Source: Hyphomicrobiales bacterium
GTDB taxonomy: Bacteria; Pseudomonadota; Alphaproteobacteria; Rhizobiales; Devosiaceae
Direction: 5' to 3'
DNA: 19,668 bases
Assembly: GCA_026989045.1 (NCBI GenBank)
Contig: JALSJY010000099.1
Span: forward strand, 1 to 19,668
A program made the translations under genes and the position numbers. This document shows, in pieces, positions 1-8,129 of the stretch. How positions within the stretch are numbered: position 1 is the stretch's first letter; each line of letters opens with the position of its first letter. The notes below the pieces were generated by a model. It did no database searches and was not told the origin of the DNA. It was given only the letters and a program-made list of their open reading frames with translations.

Positions 1-906
1 CCCACCATGCCCAAATATTTCAGAATTTTCACCGCATTTTGGGCAGATAAAATAACTCATATTTTCAACAATACCCATAATAGGCACATCAACCGAATTA
101 AACATTTTGAGACCCTTTCGAGCATCAATCAAAGCCAAATCTTGCGGAGTTGAAATAATAATTGCGCCATCTAGTGGCACTTGTTGCGCCATTGTTAATT
201 GTGCATCACCAGTTCCGGGAGGCATATCAAGCACAAGCACGTCTAGCTCGCCCCATTCTACCTCACGCACCATTTGCATAAGCGCAGAAACCACCATAGG
301 TCCACGCCAAATAACGGGTTTATCCTCTTCCATTAAAAAACCCATAGACATAATTTTAATGCCATATTTTTCAAGCGGAATAATCTTATCATTTCTTATT
401 TCTGGACGTTCCTCAACGCCCATAAGGCGAGGGATAGATGGGCCATAAATATCAGCATCAAGCAAACCAACTTTCTGCCCCAAAGCATGTAATGCAAGGG
501 CAATATTTACAGCACTTGTGGACTTGCCAACCCCACCCTTACCAGATGCAACCGCAACAATGGATTTTACACCCTTTATTGCGCCTGCTTTTGGACGCAT
601 GTCTGGACCCAGTTTCCTCTCTTTTTTATTAGAAAGAGAGTTTGTGTTTTTACTTGGAGCCGCTTTTTCAATTTGCGAAGTTAAAGAAACCAATACTCTA
701 TTAACGCCATCAAGTTTTGCAACCATTTGCTCTGCCTGATCTCTGATATAAGCAAATTCCTTTTCTTGTCCCTCTATTACAGTTATAGAGAAAATCACAT
801 TACTGTCTTTAATGATAATTTCAGAAACAAGGCCAAGTGAAACAATATCTTTATCTTGATTATTTGGCTTGATTTCACCTAATGTTTTTAGAATTTGCTT
901 TTGCAT
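1..906 (-). CDS. mrp: Mrp/ApbC-family iron-sulfur cluster carrier ATPase (3' end outside window)
   Basis: An open frame runs from the ATG at 906 to the window edge, 302 codons without a stop. The translation begins MQKQILKTLGEIK. It has an N-terminal MIP18/DUF59-like domain (about residues 1-80), a low-complexity linker (about 80-110), and a deviant Walker A motif SGKGGVGKST at 121-130. Further on are LLDADIYGPSIPRLMG (148-163), DMPPGTGDAQLT (227-238), and a CxxC pair (C288, C291) before the cut end. These mark the Mrp/Nbp35/ApbC family, cytosolic P-loop ATPases that carry [4Fe-4S] clusters to apoproteins; the CxxC is the family's bridging-cluster site. The protein is cut off at its C-terminus by the window edge, not broken. 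It is transcribed divergently from the sulfur block starting at 1030. HemN in this window is one local [4Fe-4S] enzyme, but a direct link is only a guess. Confidence 0.93.
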   Translation of the reverse strand, partial: MQKQILKTLGEIKPNNQDKDIVSLGLVSEIIIKDSNVIFSITVIEGQEKEFAYIRDQAEQMVAKLDGVNRVLVSLTSQIEKAAPSKNTNSLSNKKERKLGPDMRPKAGAIKGVKSIVAVASGKGGVGKSTSAVNIALALHALGQKVGLLDADIYGPSIPRLMGVEERPEIRNDKIIPLEKYGIKIMSMGFLMEEDKPVIWRGPMVVSALMQMVREVEWGELDVLVLDMPPGTGDAQLTMAQQVPLDGAIIISTPQDLALIDARKGLKMFNSVDVPIMGIVENMSYFICPKCGENSEIFGHGG

Positions 907-953
907 TAAATCACCTTTGAGCTTGGTCTTTATTGATTACATATATTCCGATA

Positions 954-984
954 TTGACATATGTTATGTTTCATTGTTTATATT
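954..984 (+). promoter_or_regulatory. Candidate promoter for the yeiH-dsrE2-tusA block
   Basis: A consensus -35 TTGACA lies at 954-959. It is followed by TTTATA at 977-982 (17-base spacer) or TATATT at 979-984 (19-base spacer), about 50 bases before the ATG at 1030. The 9-mer TTGACATAT (954-962) recurs in inverse orientation upstream of the ArsR gene (3239-3247), so the element may also be part of an operator. Read by eye only. Confidence 0.4.
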
Positions 985-1029
985 TTAACAAGAGGGAACA
1001 TAAAATAAATAATTATGTAATGGGTTTTA

Positions 1030-2058
1030 ATGATAGAATTTAACAAAGATGGCTCAAATAGTTTTTTTGTCAAATATTGGCAAAAACTCGTTACTATTTT
1101 GCCAGGGGTGACGGTTGCGGCAACCATTGCACTAGCGGCTACTTTTCTTTCAGAGCATTACACAGCCCCAGTAATGCTTTTTGCGCTTTTATTGGGCATG
1201 GCGTTTAATTTTCTCTCAGAAGAAGGGGGAAGAGTTTCTAAAGGAATTCAATTTTCCTCAAAAACATTGTTAAGGCTAGCAGTAGGCCTGCTTGGCGCAA
1301 GAATAACTTTTACCCAAATTATGGAATTAGGCCTAACCCCTATAGTCATTGTGATAGTTGCTGTTTTTGCAACGATAATATTTGGCACTTTAATGGCAAA
1401 ATTATTTGGCCTTTCAACCCAGTTTGGGGTTTTAACCTCAGGTGCAGTTGCCATTTGTGGTGCATCGGCCGCCATGGCAATTTCAACCGTTTTACCAAAC
1501 CATAAAGACCATGAACGCGATACAATATTTGCAGTAGTTGCCGTTACGACTCTTAGCACTATTGCTATGATTGCCTATCCAATATTGATTTCACTATTTC
1601 ACCTTAATGATACACAAATAGGCATTTTTCTTGGTGGAACAATTCATGATGTAGCACAAGTTGTGGGGGCTGGTTATTCTGTATCTCAAGAGGCTGGAGA
1701 CGTTGCTACTTTTACAAAATTATTACGAGTGTCAATGTTGTTGCCAATTGTTTTTGGGTTAGCGTTTTTATTTAGAAACTCAAGAGGCGAAGGGCAAGTT
1801 AAAGCGCCCTTCCCTTCATTCTTATTGTTATTTGCGGGACTTATAATAATAAATTCACTTGGATTTATTCCGCAAGAAATTTTAGATATTTTAAAACAAG
1901 TATCACGCTGGTTTTTAGTAATAGCCATTGCCGCTTTGGGAATGAAAACATCAATTAAACAAATGGCTAGTGTTGGCGGCAAAGCCATTGGACTTATCGT
2001 TGCACAAACAGTTTTTATTGCAGGATTAGTATTAGCAATATTATTAGTAGGAATATAA
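1030..2058 (+). CDS. YeiH/UPF0324-family membrane protein (putative sulfate exporter family)
   Basis: This 342-residue protein is almost wholly hydrophobic, with roughly ten membrane segments after a short polar N-terminus. The stretches LRLAVGLLGARITF, TSGAVAICGASAAMAIS and GTIHDVAQVVGAGYSVS are hallmarks of the YeiH (UPF0324, 'putative sulfate exporter') family, and the length is usual for it. The substrate is not established from sequence; the family name rests on weak evidence. It is the first of three co-directional genes, followed by a DsrE2-like protein (49-base gap) and TusA, with an ArsR-type repressor converging on them. That context suggests export or handling of a small sulfur compound such as sulfite, sulfate or sulfide at the inner membrane; this is inference. 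The ATG at 1030 has only a weak G-rich ribosome site (GGG at 1022-1024). No frame damage is seen. Confidence 0.85.
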   Translation: MIEFNKDGSNSFFVKYWQKLVTILPGVTVAATIALAATFLSEHYTAPVMLFALLLGMAFNFLSEEGGRVSKGIQFSSKTLLRLAVGLLGARITFTQIMELGLTPIVIVIVAVFATIIFGTLMAKLFGLSTQFGVLTSGAVAICGASAAMAISTVLPNHKDHERDTIFAVVAVTTLSTIAMIAYPILISLFHLNDTQIGIFLGGTIHDVAQVVGAGYSVSQEAGDVATFTKLLRVSMLLPIVFGLAFLFRNSRGEGQVKAPFPSFLLLFAGLIIINSLGFIPQEILDILKQVSRWFLVIAIAALGMKTSIKQMASVGGKAIGLIVAQTVFIAGLVLAILLVGI

Positions 2059-2107
2059 ATTATTAAGTTAAATACTAAGGGCTAACATGCCCAAAAGGGA
2101 GAAAAAT

Positions 2108-2599
2108 ATGTCTAATGATAAACCAAAATCAATGTCTATTATCGTTACAAAAGGGTCGCTAGACCAAGCTTACCCACCATTTATTCTAGCAACTACTGCT
2201 GCTGCCATGGGTCTTGATGTAACACTATTTTTTACTTTTTATGGACTTACTTTATTAAAAAAGAAGCTAGACTTAAAAGTCACCACACTTGGCAATGCCT
2301 CAATGGAAATGCCTATGATGGGCGGCCATATGGCTATGCCTAATATCATGGCGGCAATGCCAGGTGCGCCAGCCCTTACTACTAAAATGATGAAAGACCT
2401 GATTAAGAAAAACGGCGTTGCTTCTATTGATGAATTGCGTGAGCTAGCAATTGAAGCTGATGTAAGAATTATTGCATGCCAAATGACGCTTGATTTATTT
2501 GATTATAAACTTGAAGATTTAATTGATGGGCCAGAATTAGGCGGCGCTGCAACATATATTGAGGTAGCAACTCAATCTGATATAAATTTATTCATCTAA
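2108..2599 (+). CDS. DsrE2-like (DsrE/DsrF/DrsH family) sulfur-trafficking protein
   Basis: With the ATG at 2108 the protein has 163 residues. That start has a good ribosome site (AAGGGAGA ending about 6 bases before it); an upstream ATG at 2087 would add seven residues but has no such site. The features are those of DsrE2 proteins: an N-terminal strand SIIVTKGSLDQAYPPFILA, a Met/Gly-rich segment MEMPMMGGHMAMPNIM, and a conserved cysteine in RIIACQMTLDLF (C124). DsrE2 proteins are described as partners of TusA and rhodanese in passing persulfide sulfur between carriers, usually near the membrane, and the immediate downstream gene is tusA (16-base gap). Sulfur transfer through C124 is therefore likely. 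The actual donor and acceptor cannot be read from this window. Confidence 0.85.
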   Translation: MSNDKPKSMSIIVTKGSLDQAYPPFILATTAAAMGLDVTLFFTFYGLTLLKKKLDLKVTTLGNASMEMPMMGGHMAMPNIMAAMPGAPALTTKMMKDLIKKNGVASIDELRELAIEADVRIIACQMTLDLFDYKLEDLIDGPELGGAATYIEVATQSDINLFI

Positions 2600-2615
2600 A
2601 TAAAAAGGAAAAAAC

Positions 2616-2843
2616 ATGGCTGATGAAACACTAGACGCTAAGGGACTAAATTGCCCACTACCGATTTTACGTGCTAAAAAGGCACTTAACAAATTAGAAG
2701 CTGATAAAACTTTAGAGATTTTAGCAACCGACCCCGGCTCAGTGAAGGATTTTGAAGCATTTTGCCGTACAACTGGAAATACACTGATTGAAAGCAATCA
2801 AGATGGAGATGTATATTCGTTTTTAATTAAAAAGACTAGTTAA
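2616..2843 (+). CDS. tusA: TusA-family sulfurtransferase
   Basis: A small cytosolic protein of 75 residues, the usual TusA size. It begins MADETLDAKGLNCPLPILRA, with the family's CPxP motif at C13-P16 and the following helix; C13 would carry the persulfide. A good ribosome site (AAAAGGAAAA) precedes the ATG at 2616. TusA proteins relay sulfur, for example toward tRNA thiolation or, when next to DsrE2, in oxidation or detoxification of reduced sulfur compounds. The clustering with DsrE2, YeiH and a BigR/SqrR-like repressor favours the second role over the housekeeping tRNA role. The stop codon lies only 2 bases from the stop of the convergent repressor gene, leaving no room for a separate terminator. 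Confidence 0.92.
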   Translation: MADETLDAKGLNCPLPILRAKKALNKLEADKTLEILATDPGSVKDFEAFCRTTGNTLIESNQDGDVYSFLIKKTS

Positions 2844-2845
2844 TC

Positions 2846-3187
2846 TCAATCAAAACTATTAGTGCAGAAAATATCATAAAGCGTGTCAACTAATATTCTA
2901 GCACGAACATCTGAAATAGAATAAATAATCGAGCGACCTTTTCTTGTAGCGCTTACAAAATTTTCTTTGCGTAAGCGTGCAAGTTGTTTTGATACTTCTG
3001 CTTGAGGGATATCTAAGAATTTTTCTAATTCACCCACGCTAGCAGATTTTTCTGCTAGACGGCACAAAATCATCAGCCTGCTTGTATGAGCCACTGATTT
3101 TAAAAATGCTGTAGTTTGCTGCGCTCTTTGCAGCATCTTATTTGAGTCTAAAGAGTTATTGGTTAGATCATCTTTAGTTATTATCAT
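2846..3187 (-). CDS. ArsR-family repressor, BigR/SqrR-like persulfide sensor
   Basis: This 113-residue winged-helix protein has a typical ArsR fold; the region SASVGELEKFLDIPQAEVSKQ is the helix-turn-helix, and RKGRSIIYSISD forms the wing. Cysteines occur at C42 (SRLMILC) and C108 (YDIFC). Their spacing of 66 residues equals that of the reactive pair C41/C107 in Rhodobacter capsulatus SqrR, as I remember it. In that family a tetrasulfide bridge between them releases DNA when sulfane sulfur accumulates. No arsenic-type CxC motif is present. The gene converges with tusA and probably controls the yeiH-dsrE2-tusA block and itself, because both upstream regions share TTGACATAT. The ATG at 3187 has a modest AAAGG site; a later start at M18 (3136) is possible but would leave a shorter N-terminal helix. 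Confidence 0.87.
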   Translation of the reverse strand: MIITKDDLTNNSLDSNKMLQRAQQTTAFLKSVAHTSRLMILCRLAEKSASVGELEKFLDIPQAEVSKQLARLRKENFVSATRKGRSIIYSISDVRARILVDTLYDIFCTNSFD

Positions 3188-3215
3188 GCTTTAAAGCCTT
3201 TAAGGAAAACTATTA

Positions 3216-3247
3216 TTGACGTTTAATATATCATCAAAATATGTCAA
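3216..3247. promoter_or_regulatory. Candidate operator between the ArsR-type gene and ALAS
   Basis: Within the 115-base divergent spacer, TTGAC (3216-3220) and GTCAA (3243-3247) form an inverted pair 22 bases apart around a very AT-rich centre. On the minus strand the right half reads TTGACATAT, the same 9-mer found upstream of yeiH (954-962). It may bind the BigR/SqrR-like repressor. A half-site this AT-rich could recur by chance, and its TTGACA core could simply be a -35 box. Confidence 0.35.
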
Positions 3248-3302
3248 GCGTTGAGTATTATGAAAATATTTGTAAAACTTATAAACTAAACAGGTCAGAA
3301 TC

Positions 3303-4511
3303 TTGAGTTATAACTATCAAGCAATGTTTTTTAATGCGTTAAAAACACTGCACCAAGAGAATAGATATAGAAATTTTGCTCAGCTTGAAAGATTAGCTGG
3401 GCAGTTTCCTCGTGCAATTTTTCGAGATAAAAATGGCACTGAAAAACAAATTATAAATTGGTGTTCGAACGATTATCTTGGCATGGGGCAGAATGAAAAA
3501 CTGCTAAAAACCTTTACAAATGCTGCCAATAAATTTGGCGTTGGAGCTGGCGGAACTCGTAATATTTCAGGTCACAGCTCGCCAATAGTTACGCTTGAGA
3601 AATCATTAGCAGATTTACACGACAAACAAGCCGCATTAGTTTTCACTTCTGGTTATGTGTCCAATATGGCGGCAATCGCTACAATTGCAAAATCGCTCCC
3701 ACAATGCGTGATATTTTCAGATCAAAATAATCATGCCTCAATGATTGAAGGAATAAAACGCTCTGGTGCTGATTTGCAAATTTTTCGCCATAATGATGTT
3801 GCTCATTTAAGAGAGCTTTTGCAAAAAACTGATATAAATAAACCCAAACTAATTTGCTTTGAATCTGTCTATTCTATGGACGGAGATATAGCCCCTATTG
3901 CCGAAATAATTTCATTAGCAAAAGAATTTTCAGCTCTTACCTATCTTGATGAAGTGCATGGAGTAGCACTTTATGGTGAAAGAGGTGGCGGAATTGCTCA
4001 GCATGAAGGGGTTGAGCAAGATATTGATATAATTGAAGGAACTTTAGCCAAAGGTTTCGGCACTCTGGGGGGATATATTGCTGCAAATAGAGAGATAATT
4101 GATGTCGTTCGCTCTTATGGCGCAGGATTTATTTTTACCACCGCCCTGCCCCCTGCAATTTGCGCTGCCGCTAGTGCATCTGTTGAACTTATAAAGCACT
4201 CACCCAAATTAAGAATACAGCTTCACAGAAAAGTAGCAAAAACCAAAGCAGCGCTATTGAGTGCAGGCCTGCCCGTAAAACACACAGATACACATATAAT
4301 TCCACTTATGATTGGTGACGCTAAAAAATGCCAATTAGCAAGCGAAATACTACTTGATGAATATGATATTTATATCCAGCCAATAAACTACCCAACCGTG
4401 CCAAAGGGGGCGGAGCGTTTGCGCATCACACCAACCCCAAACCATAGTGATGAAATGATTGCACAATTAGTAAACGCTCTAGGTAAGATATTCAAACAGC
4501 TTGAAATATAA
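3303..4511 (+). CDS. hemA: 5-aminolevulinate synthase (C4/Shemin pathway)
   Basis: A 402-residue cytosolic PLP enzyme of the alpha-oxoamine synthase family. It condenses glycine with succinyl-CoA to 5-aminolevulinate, the normal first step of heme synthesis in alphaproteobacteria. Family landmarks run its whole length: NWCSNDYLGMGQ (52-63), GAGGTRNISG (81-90), DQNNHASMIEGIKRSG (140-155), FESVYSMDGD (186-195), YLDEVHGVALYG (214-225), the PLP lysine K250 in GTLAKGFG, and YIQPINYPTVPKG near the end. The start is a TTG at 3303; it matches the family N-terminus (MSYNYQAMFFNAL), while the first ATG (3324) would cut into it. The ribosome site is weak (AGG at 3292-3294). The gene is intact, so the cell should keep the C4 route although a C5 operon converges on it 14 bases away. 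Confidence 0.96.
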   Translation: MSYNYQAMFFNALKTLHQENRYRNFAQLERLAGQFPRAIFRDKNGTEKQIINWCSNDYLGMGQNEKLLKTFTNAANKFGVGAGGTRNISGHSSPIVTLEKSLADLHDKQAALVFTSGYVSNMAAIATIAKSLPQCVIFSDQNNHASMIEGIKRSGADLQIFRHNDVAHLRELLQKTDINKPKLICFESVYSMDGDIAPIAEIISLAKEFSALTYLDEVHGVALYGERGGGIAQHEGVEQDIDIIEGTLAKGFGTLGGYIAANREIIDVVRSYGAGFIFTTALPPAICAAASASVELIKHSPKLRIQLHRKVAKTKAALLSAGLPVKHTDTHIIPLMIGDAKKCQLASEILLDEYDIYIQPINYPTVPKGAERLRITPTPNHSDEMIAQLVNALGKIFKQLEI

Positions 4512-4525
4512 GCCGTTAATACACA

Positions 4526-5752
4526 TTACTCGATAGATCTGCGCTTTTTATCTTCAATATTTACTGCTAATTTTTGGCTTTCTTTTAATATTGCGCTTAG
4601 CCCAATGCCCCCGAGGTAATTTCCGATTAAGTGCAAGTTTGGGGGAAGTTTAATGTTATCAATTATTTCTTCAAGTTCAGGCGTGTAATGGGGTAAGGAT
4701 TGCGAGCGGCGCAACACAATTGAAGCAATTGGTTTTTCTTCTATTCCTGCAATTCTCTTTCTATCAGATAATGCTAAATCTATTATATCCTCATCATTTT
4801 GAAGTAAAATATTTCTATTATGAGCACCACCTATAATCCAGCGCTCTACAGGCTGGCTATATTCTTTAGGAAAGCCATTTTTGCCTGCAAGAATGCCCAA
4901 ACAATTAAACCCTTCACTAACAGGAAAAAGGCAACCAAAACCTTTAAACAATGGCTTGTCTTCATTAAACACTAAATGCACACTAGCTAGATCAAGCATA
5001 TCATGTTTTACTAGCTTTTCGCCCGCCTCGATCCCCATTCCTTTAAGTAATGTTCCTGCCGCAGGAGCAGATGTTGCAATGATAGTTGGTCGACTTAAGT
5101 CTATATCATTTGCATTTACTTTGCTCGAATAATGTATTTTTACATCGTTTTTTTGTAGATATTTTGCTAGCCTTTCAGTTAATTGCTCCATACCAAAAGA
5201 GGGCATGATTGACCCTTTTACTTTTGGTTTTATTTTCTTTGCTTTTTTTCTATTAAATATTGGACTTAAAATAAGGGAGGCGCTCATTTTTTTACCGTCA
5301 CCAGCATATACGCCTTGTAAAAAAGTTTCTAACAAATATCGGTGTCCAGATTTTCCTAAATATTGCTTACCCCAATCATCAATTGTTCGACCCTTATTTA
5401 GGCCTTTGTCTTTTGAGCGCTTTAACTTAATCACTCCAGCGACAAAGCGAATAGTTTCAACAATATTTAATGGCCAGCGCTTCATTGAGCCTCTATAAAT
5501 ATTTTTAACTTTTGCTAATTTTCCAATCTGCGCCATTTCAAGCTTTATATCGTCAAATAGCGCTTCAAAATCTGCAGAATTAACCAATGAGCTAGCAGCA
5601 TAATCCATGGGCCCATAGGGGCTTCCCATGGTTTTTATTAAACCTCCTGCACGATTCGATTCCTCAAAAATTTCAACCTCATACCCCCTTTTAACAAGAT
5701 AATATGCACTCAAAAGACCCGATATACCGGCTCCAATTATAGTAATTTTCAT
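4526..5752 (-). CDS. hemY: HemY-type FAD protoporphyrinogen oxidase
   Basis: A 408-residue flavoprotein with an N-terminal dinucleotide fold GAGISG (7-12), the acidic end of the second strand followed by ESNRAGG (31-37), and a C-terminal FAD closure LHLIGNYLGGIGLSAILKES. This pattern and its place at the end of a heme operon identify the oxygen-dependent type of protoporphyrinogen IX oxidase (HemY/PPOX), which makes protoporphyrin IX. It is somewhat shorter than the roughly 470 residues of Bacillus HemY. The Leptospira operon gene in this position is usually called hemG; the protein here is not the small flavodoxin-like HemG. Many alphaproteobacteria instead use the membrane enzyme HemJ. It is the last gene of the operon, 15 bases after hemN, and ends 14 bases from the convergent ALAS stop with no hairpin terminator between. 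Confidence 0.88.
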   Translation of the reverse strand: MKITIIGAGISGLLSAYYLVKRGYEVEIFEESNRAGGLIKTMGSPYGPMDYAASSLVNSADFEALFDDIKLEMAQIGKLAKVKNIYRGSMKRWPLNIVETIRFVAGVIKLKRSKDKGLNKGRTIDDWGKQYLGKSGHRYLLETFLQGVYAGDGKKMSASLILSPIFNRKKAKKIKPKVKGSIMPSFGMEQLTERLAKYLQKNDVKIHYSSKVNANDIDLSRPTIIATSAPAAGTLLKGMGIEAGEKLVKHDMLDLASVHLVFNEDKPLFKGFGCLFPVSEGFNCLGILAGKNGFPKEYSQPVERWIIGGAHNRNILLQNDEDIIDLALSDRKRIAGIEEKPIASIVLRRSQSLPHYTPELEEIIDNIKLPPNLHLIGNYLGGIGLSAILKESQKLAVNIEDKKRRSIE

Positions 5753-5767
5753 ATGTTTTAAATTGCT

Positions 5768-7117
5768 CTATATTGCCTTAGAAAAAGTCATGCTATCAGG
5801 CTTTGCGCGCAAAAGTCGTTCATCAAATGATGTGCAAATTACACGTAAAAAACTTTTTCCAATTTCAGTTATTGTTAAATTATCTCCATTCACCAAGACG
5901 AGTCCGTCTTTAATCATGGTCTCTAAACGTTTTACAACCGCTTGTTTTTGATTTGCATCAACAAAACTAATTTTAAATTTTGTCATCAACTCTAAAATCT
6001 GCGATTGAACTAACTGATCCTCTTTAGTTAACTTATGACCGCGCAAAGTAGGGATAAGCCCCTTACTTGCCTGAGCCTCATAAAGCGAAAGCACTTTTTG
6101 ATTTTGGTGAAAACAATCAGGCGTTGCAGAGATTGAGCTAACGCCAAGCCCCAATAAAACATCTGTTTTTTGATCGGTATAACCCATGAAATTTCTATGC
6201 AATCTTCCTTCATTCATAGCAATAGCTAAATCTTCATCTAAAAGAGAGAAATGATCCATTCCTATTTCAACATATCCAGCTTCAAGCAAACGCTGTTTTG
6301 CATAATCGTAAAGGGCGCGCTTTTCTTCAGGATTGGGGAGGTCTTCATCTTTAAAAAGCCTTTGTGCAGGTTTAATCCAAGGCACAATAGCAAGAGAATA
6401 AAGTGCTATTCGGTCTGGCCTTAACTCAAGGGTTTTGTCCATTGTTAGAGCCATTTCTTTCTGCCCCTGTCCGGGCAGGCCATAAATTAGGTCAAAATTT
6501 ATTGAAACAAAACCAAGTCTTTTGGCACTATCAACTGTTTTCTTTGTTGCTTTTGGTAATTGAATTCGATTAACCAGCTTTTGGACATTTAGATTAAAAT
6601 CCTGCACGCCAATGCTAATGCGATTAAAACCTAATTCACTTAACATTTCTAAATGTTCATCTGTAGTATAATTAGGGTGAACTTCAATTGATCCTTCAAA
6701 ATCATTTCTATCAATATTTACTTTTGATAAAATACTAGAAATCATTTTACGCAGATTATCTGGTGAAAGAAAAGTAGGCGTGCCACCTCCTAAGTGAATA
6801 TTCTTTAATGGGCGCTTAGTTAAATAGGGAACTGACTTTAGATAAGCCTCCCACTCAGCAATAATATTTTTTACATAAGGGTCTTCATATCGCTCATGAT
6901 TACGAGAAATAGTGGTATTGCAAGCACAATAACAGCATAGCGATTCACAAAAAGGAATATGAATATATAGACTCCAAGGACTTTTGGGCTGTTTAAGGGC
7001 ATTATTTAATGATTGCACCCATTCATCAGTTGTTGGTGCATCATCCCAATAAGGCACGGTTGGGTAAGATGTGTAACGAGGCGCAGGAATATCATATTTT
7101 TTAAAAAGATCAGACAT
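5768..7117 (-). CDS. hemN: Oxygen-independent coproporphyrinogen III dehydrogenase
   Basis: A radical-SAM enzyme of 449 residues that decarboxylates coproporphyrinogen III to protoporphyrinogen IX without oxygen. The cluster motif lies in YIHIPFCESLCCYCACNT: C57, C61 and C64 form CxxxCxxC, with the extra C66 typical of true HemN rather than HemW-like paralogs. IHLGGGTPTFLS, ISIGVQDFN and LIYGLPGQ follow in the expected order, and the N-terminus KYDIPAPRYTSYPTVP is the HemN signature. I place the start at the ATG at 7117; the frame could extend upstream to 7198, but those 27 residues lie inside hemE and are not conserved. The 8-base overlap with hemE suggests coupled translation. No hemF is seen here. 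HemN should limit heme formation in air unless another enzyme exists elsewhere. Confidence 0.95.
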   Translation of the reverse strand: MSDLFKKYDIPAPRYTSYPTVPYWDDAPTTDEWVQSLNNALKQPKSPWSLYIHIPFCESLCCYCACNTTISRNHERYEDPYVKNIIAEWEAYLKSVPYLTKRPLKNIHLGGGTPTFLSPDNLRKMISSILSKVNIDRNDFEGSIEVHPNYTTDEHLEMLSELGFNRISIGVQDFNLNVQKLVNRIQLPKATKKTVDSAKRLGFVSINFDLIYGLPGQGQKEMALTMDKTLELRPDRIALYSLAIVPWIKPAQRLFKDEDLPNPEEKRALYDYAKQRLLEAGYVEIGMDHFSLLDEDLAIAMNEGRLHRNFMGYTDQKTDVLLGLGVSSISATPDCFHQNQKVLSLYEAQASKGLIPTLRGHKLTKEDQLVQSQILELMTKFKISFVDANQKQAVVKRLETMIKDGLVLVNGDNLTITEIGKSFLRVICTSFDERLLRAKPDSMTFSKAI

Positions 7118-8129
7118 GATTATATTCTCGAACTGTTTTGATAAATAAATGCACATTTTCTTCAGGAGTTTTTGGCAATATGCCATGCCCAAGTCCACTT
7201 ACCCAGCCTAGGGGTGGATCGTTTTTATACATGCGGTCAAGATAGGCGTGTAAATGCTCAAGAAATTCTTCTTTAGGTAAAAATAGCAAGGTCTGGTCAA
7301 AATTACCTTGAGTGAATCCAGTGTTTAAGTCTTTCATGTCAGAAACAGACCAGCGGTGATCTACTCCAAGTCCTGCTAATATATCACTTTGAAAAAATGA
7401 ATGTTTATAGTGTGAGGGGGTTGTTCCTTTAGTATAAAGCCCAATCTTTTTAGGGAAATGCCTAGCATATTGCTCGATATAAGGAACAACTAAAGACTGA
7501 TAAAGCGAAGGAGAAAGCTCGCCCGCCGCCGTATCAAACATCATAATTACTTCAGCGCCAGCCGCAAGTTGTTCTTTAGTGTTTTGAATAAGAACAGGAA
7601 GTAAAATTTCCATAAAATCATGAAATAGAGCAATAGAGGTTTTTGTTTCTATGAGGTTGCCCTTGTGCGTTCCCTCAACTGCATAGGTGAACAGACTAAA
7701 AAGCCCTCCATTAAAACCAACAAGACTTTTATTATCAGGCAGCCGCTCACGAGTTTTTTTAACAGCTTGTGCTTGAAATGATAATTTTTCTGCAACATTT
7801 ACAGACTTATCAAGCTTTGAAAATGTATCTTTATTCAATGACCATGCAAGCTTTGGCCCAGATGAAGTATATTCTAGCCCCATGCCTAAAGCATCAAGAA
7901 TGAATAAAATATCACTAAAAAGAATTGAAACATCAAAATCAAAATCATCAATAGGCCCCATAGCAACCTCTGCTGCAAGGTCTGGAGTTGTGCATAATTT
8001 AGTAAAACCATGGGCTTTGCTTAATGCCTGATAATGATGATGGTAGCGTCCAGCTTGACGCATAAACCAAATTGGAGGTGTCTTTTGAGGTATACGTTTT
8101 AGTGCGTTTTGAAATGCTAAATTAGTCAT
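7110..8129 (-). CDS. hemE: Uroporphyrinogen III decarboxylase
   Basis: A 339-residue cytosolic enzyme converting uroporphyrinogen III to coproporphyrinogen III. The diagnostic N-terminal motif is present (IWFMRQAGRYH; R24 to Y29 bind substrate carboxylates), then ILFSDILFILDALGMG, GFNGGLFSLFTYAVEG and the C-terminal GLGHGILPKTPEENV. Length is normal for the family. I choose the ATG at 8129 because the protein then begins MTNLAFQNALKRIP, as in relatives; the longer frame to 8228 would add 33 residues inside the response-regulator gene. Its start overlaps the end of the response-regulator gene by 8 bases, and its end overlaps hemN by 8, so it belongs to a continuous transcript. Confidence 0.95.
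   Translation of the reverse strand: MTNLAFQNALKRIPQKTPPIWFMRQAGRYHHHYQALSKAHGFTKLCTTPDLAAEVAMGPIDDFDFDVSILFSDILFILDALGMGLEYTSSGPKLAWSLNKDTFSKLDKSVNVAEKLSFQAQAVKKTRERLPDNKSLVGFNGGLFSLFTYAVEGTHKGNLIETKTSIALFHDFMEILLPVLIQNTKEQLAAGAEVIMMFDTAAGELSPSLYQSLVVPYIEQYARHFPKKIGLYTKGTTPSHYKHSFFQSDILAGLGVDHRWSVSDMKDLNTGFTQGNFDQTLLFLPKEEFLEHLHAYLDRMYKNDPPLGWVSGLGHGILPKTPEENVHLFIKTVREYNHV

Noticed and set aside
1248..1988. Two minus-strand frames of about 100 codons inside the yeiH gene
   Set aside because: They overlap a clear membrane-protein gene, and their translations have no family features; they are antisense shadows.
3221..3240. Possible FNR-type box (TTGAT-N4-ATCAA) upstream of ALAS
   Set aside because: Only the right half ATCAA is present; the left half differs at most positions.
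3188..3302. Second hem-box (TGACA-N6-TGACA) upstream of ALAS, which would link both 5-aminolevulinate routes
   Set aside because: Only single half-sites (TTGAC, TGTCA) occur and no partner is at the right spacing, so there is no evidence that the operon regulator controls ALAS.
7118..7198. Upstream extension of hemN by 27 residues
   Set aside because: It lies inside hemE in another frame and is not conserved; the HemN family sequence starts at the ATG at 7117. The same reasoning rejects 8130-8228 for hemE and 13422-13475 for hemC.
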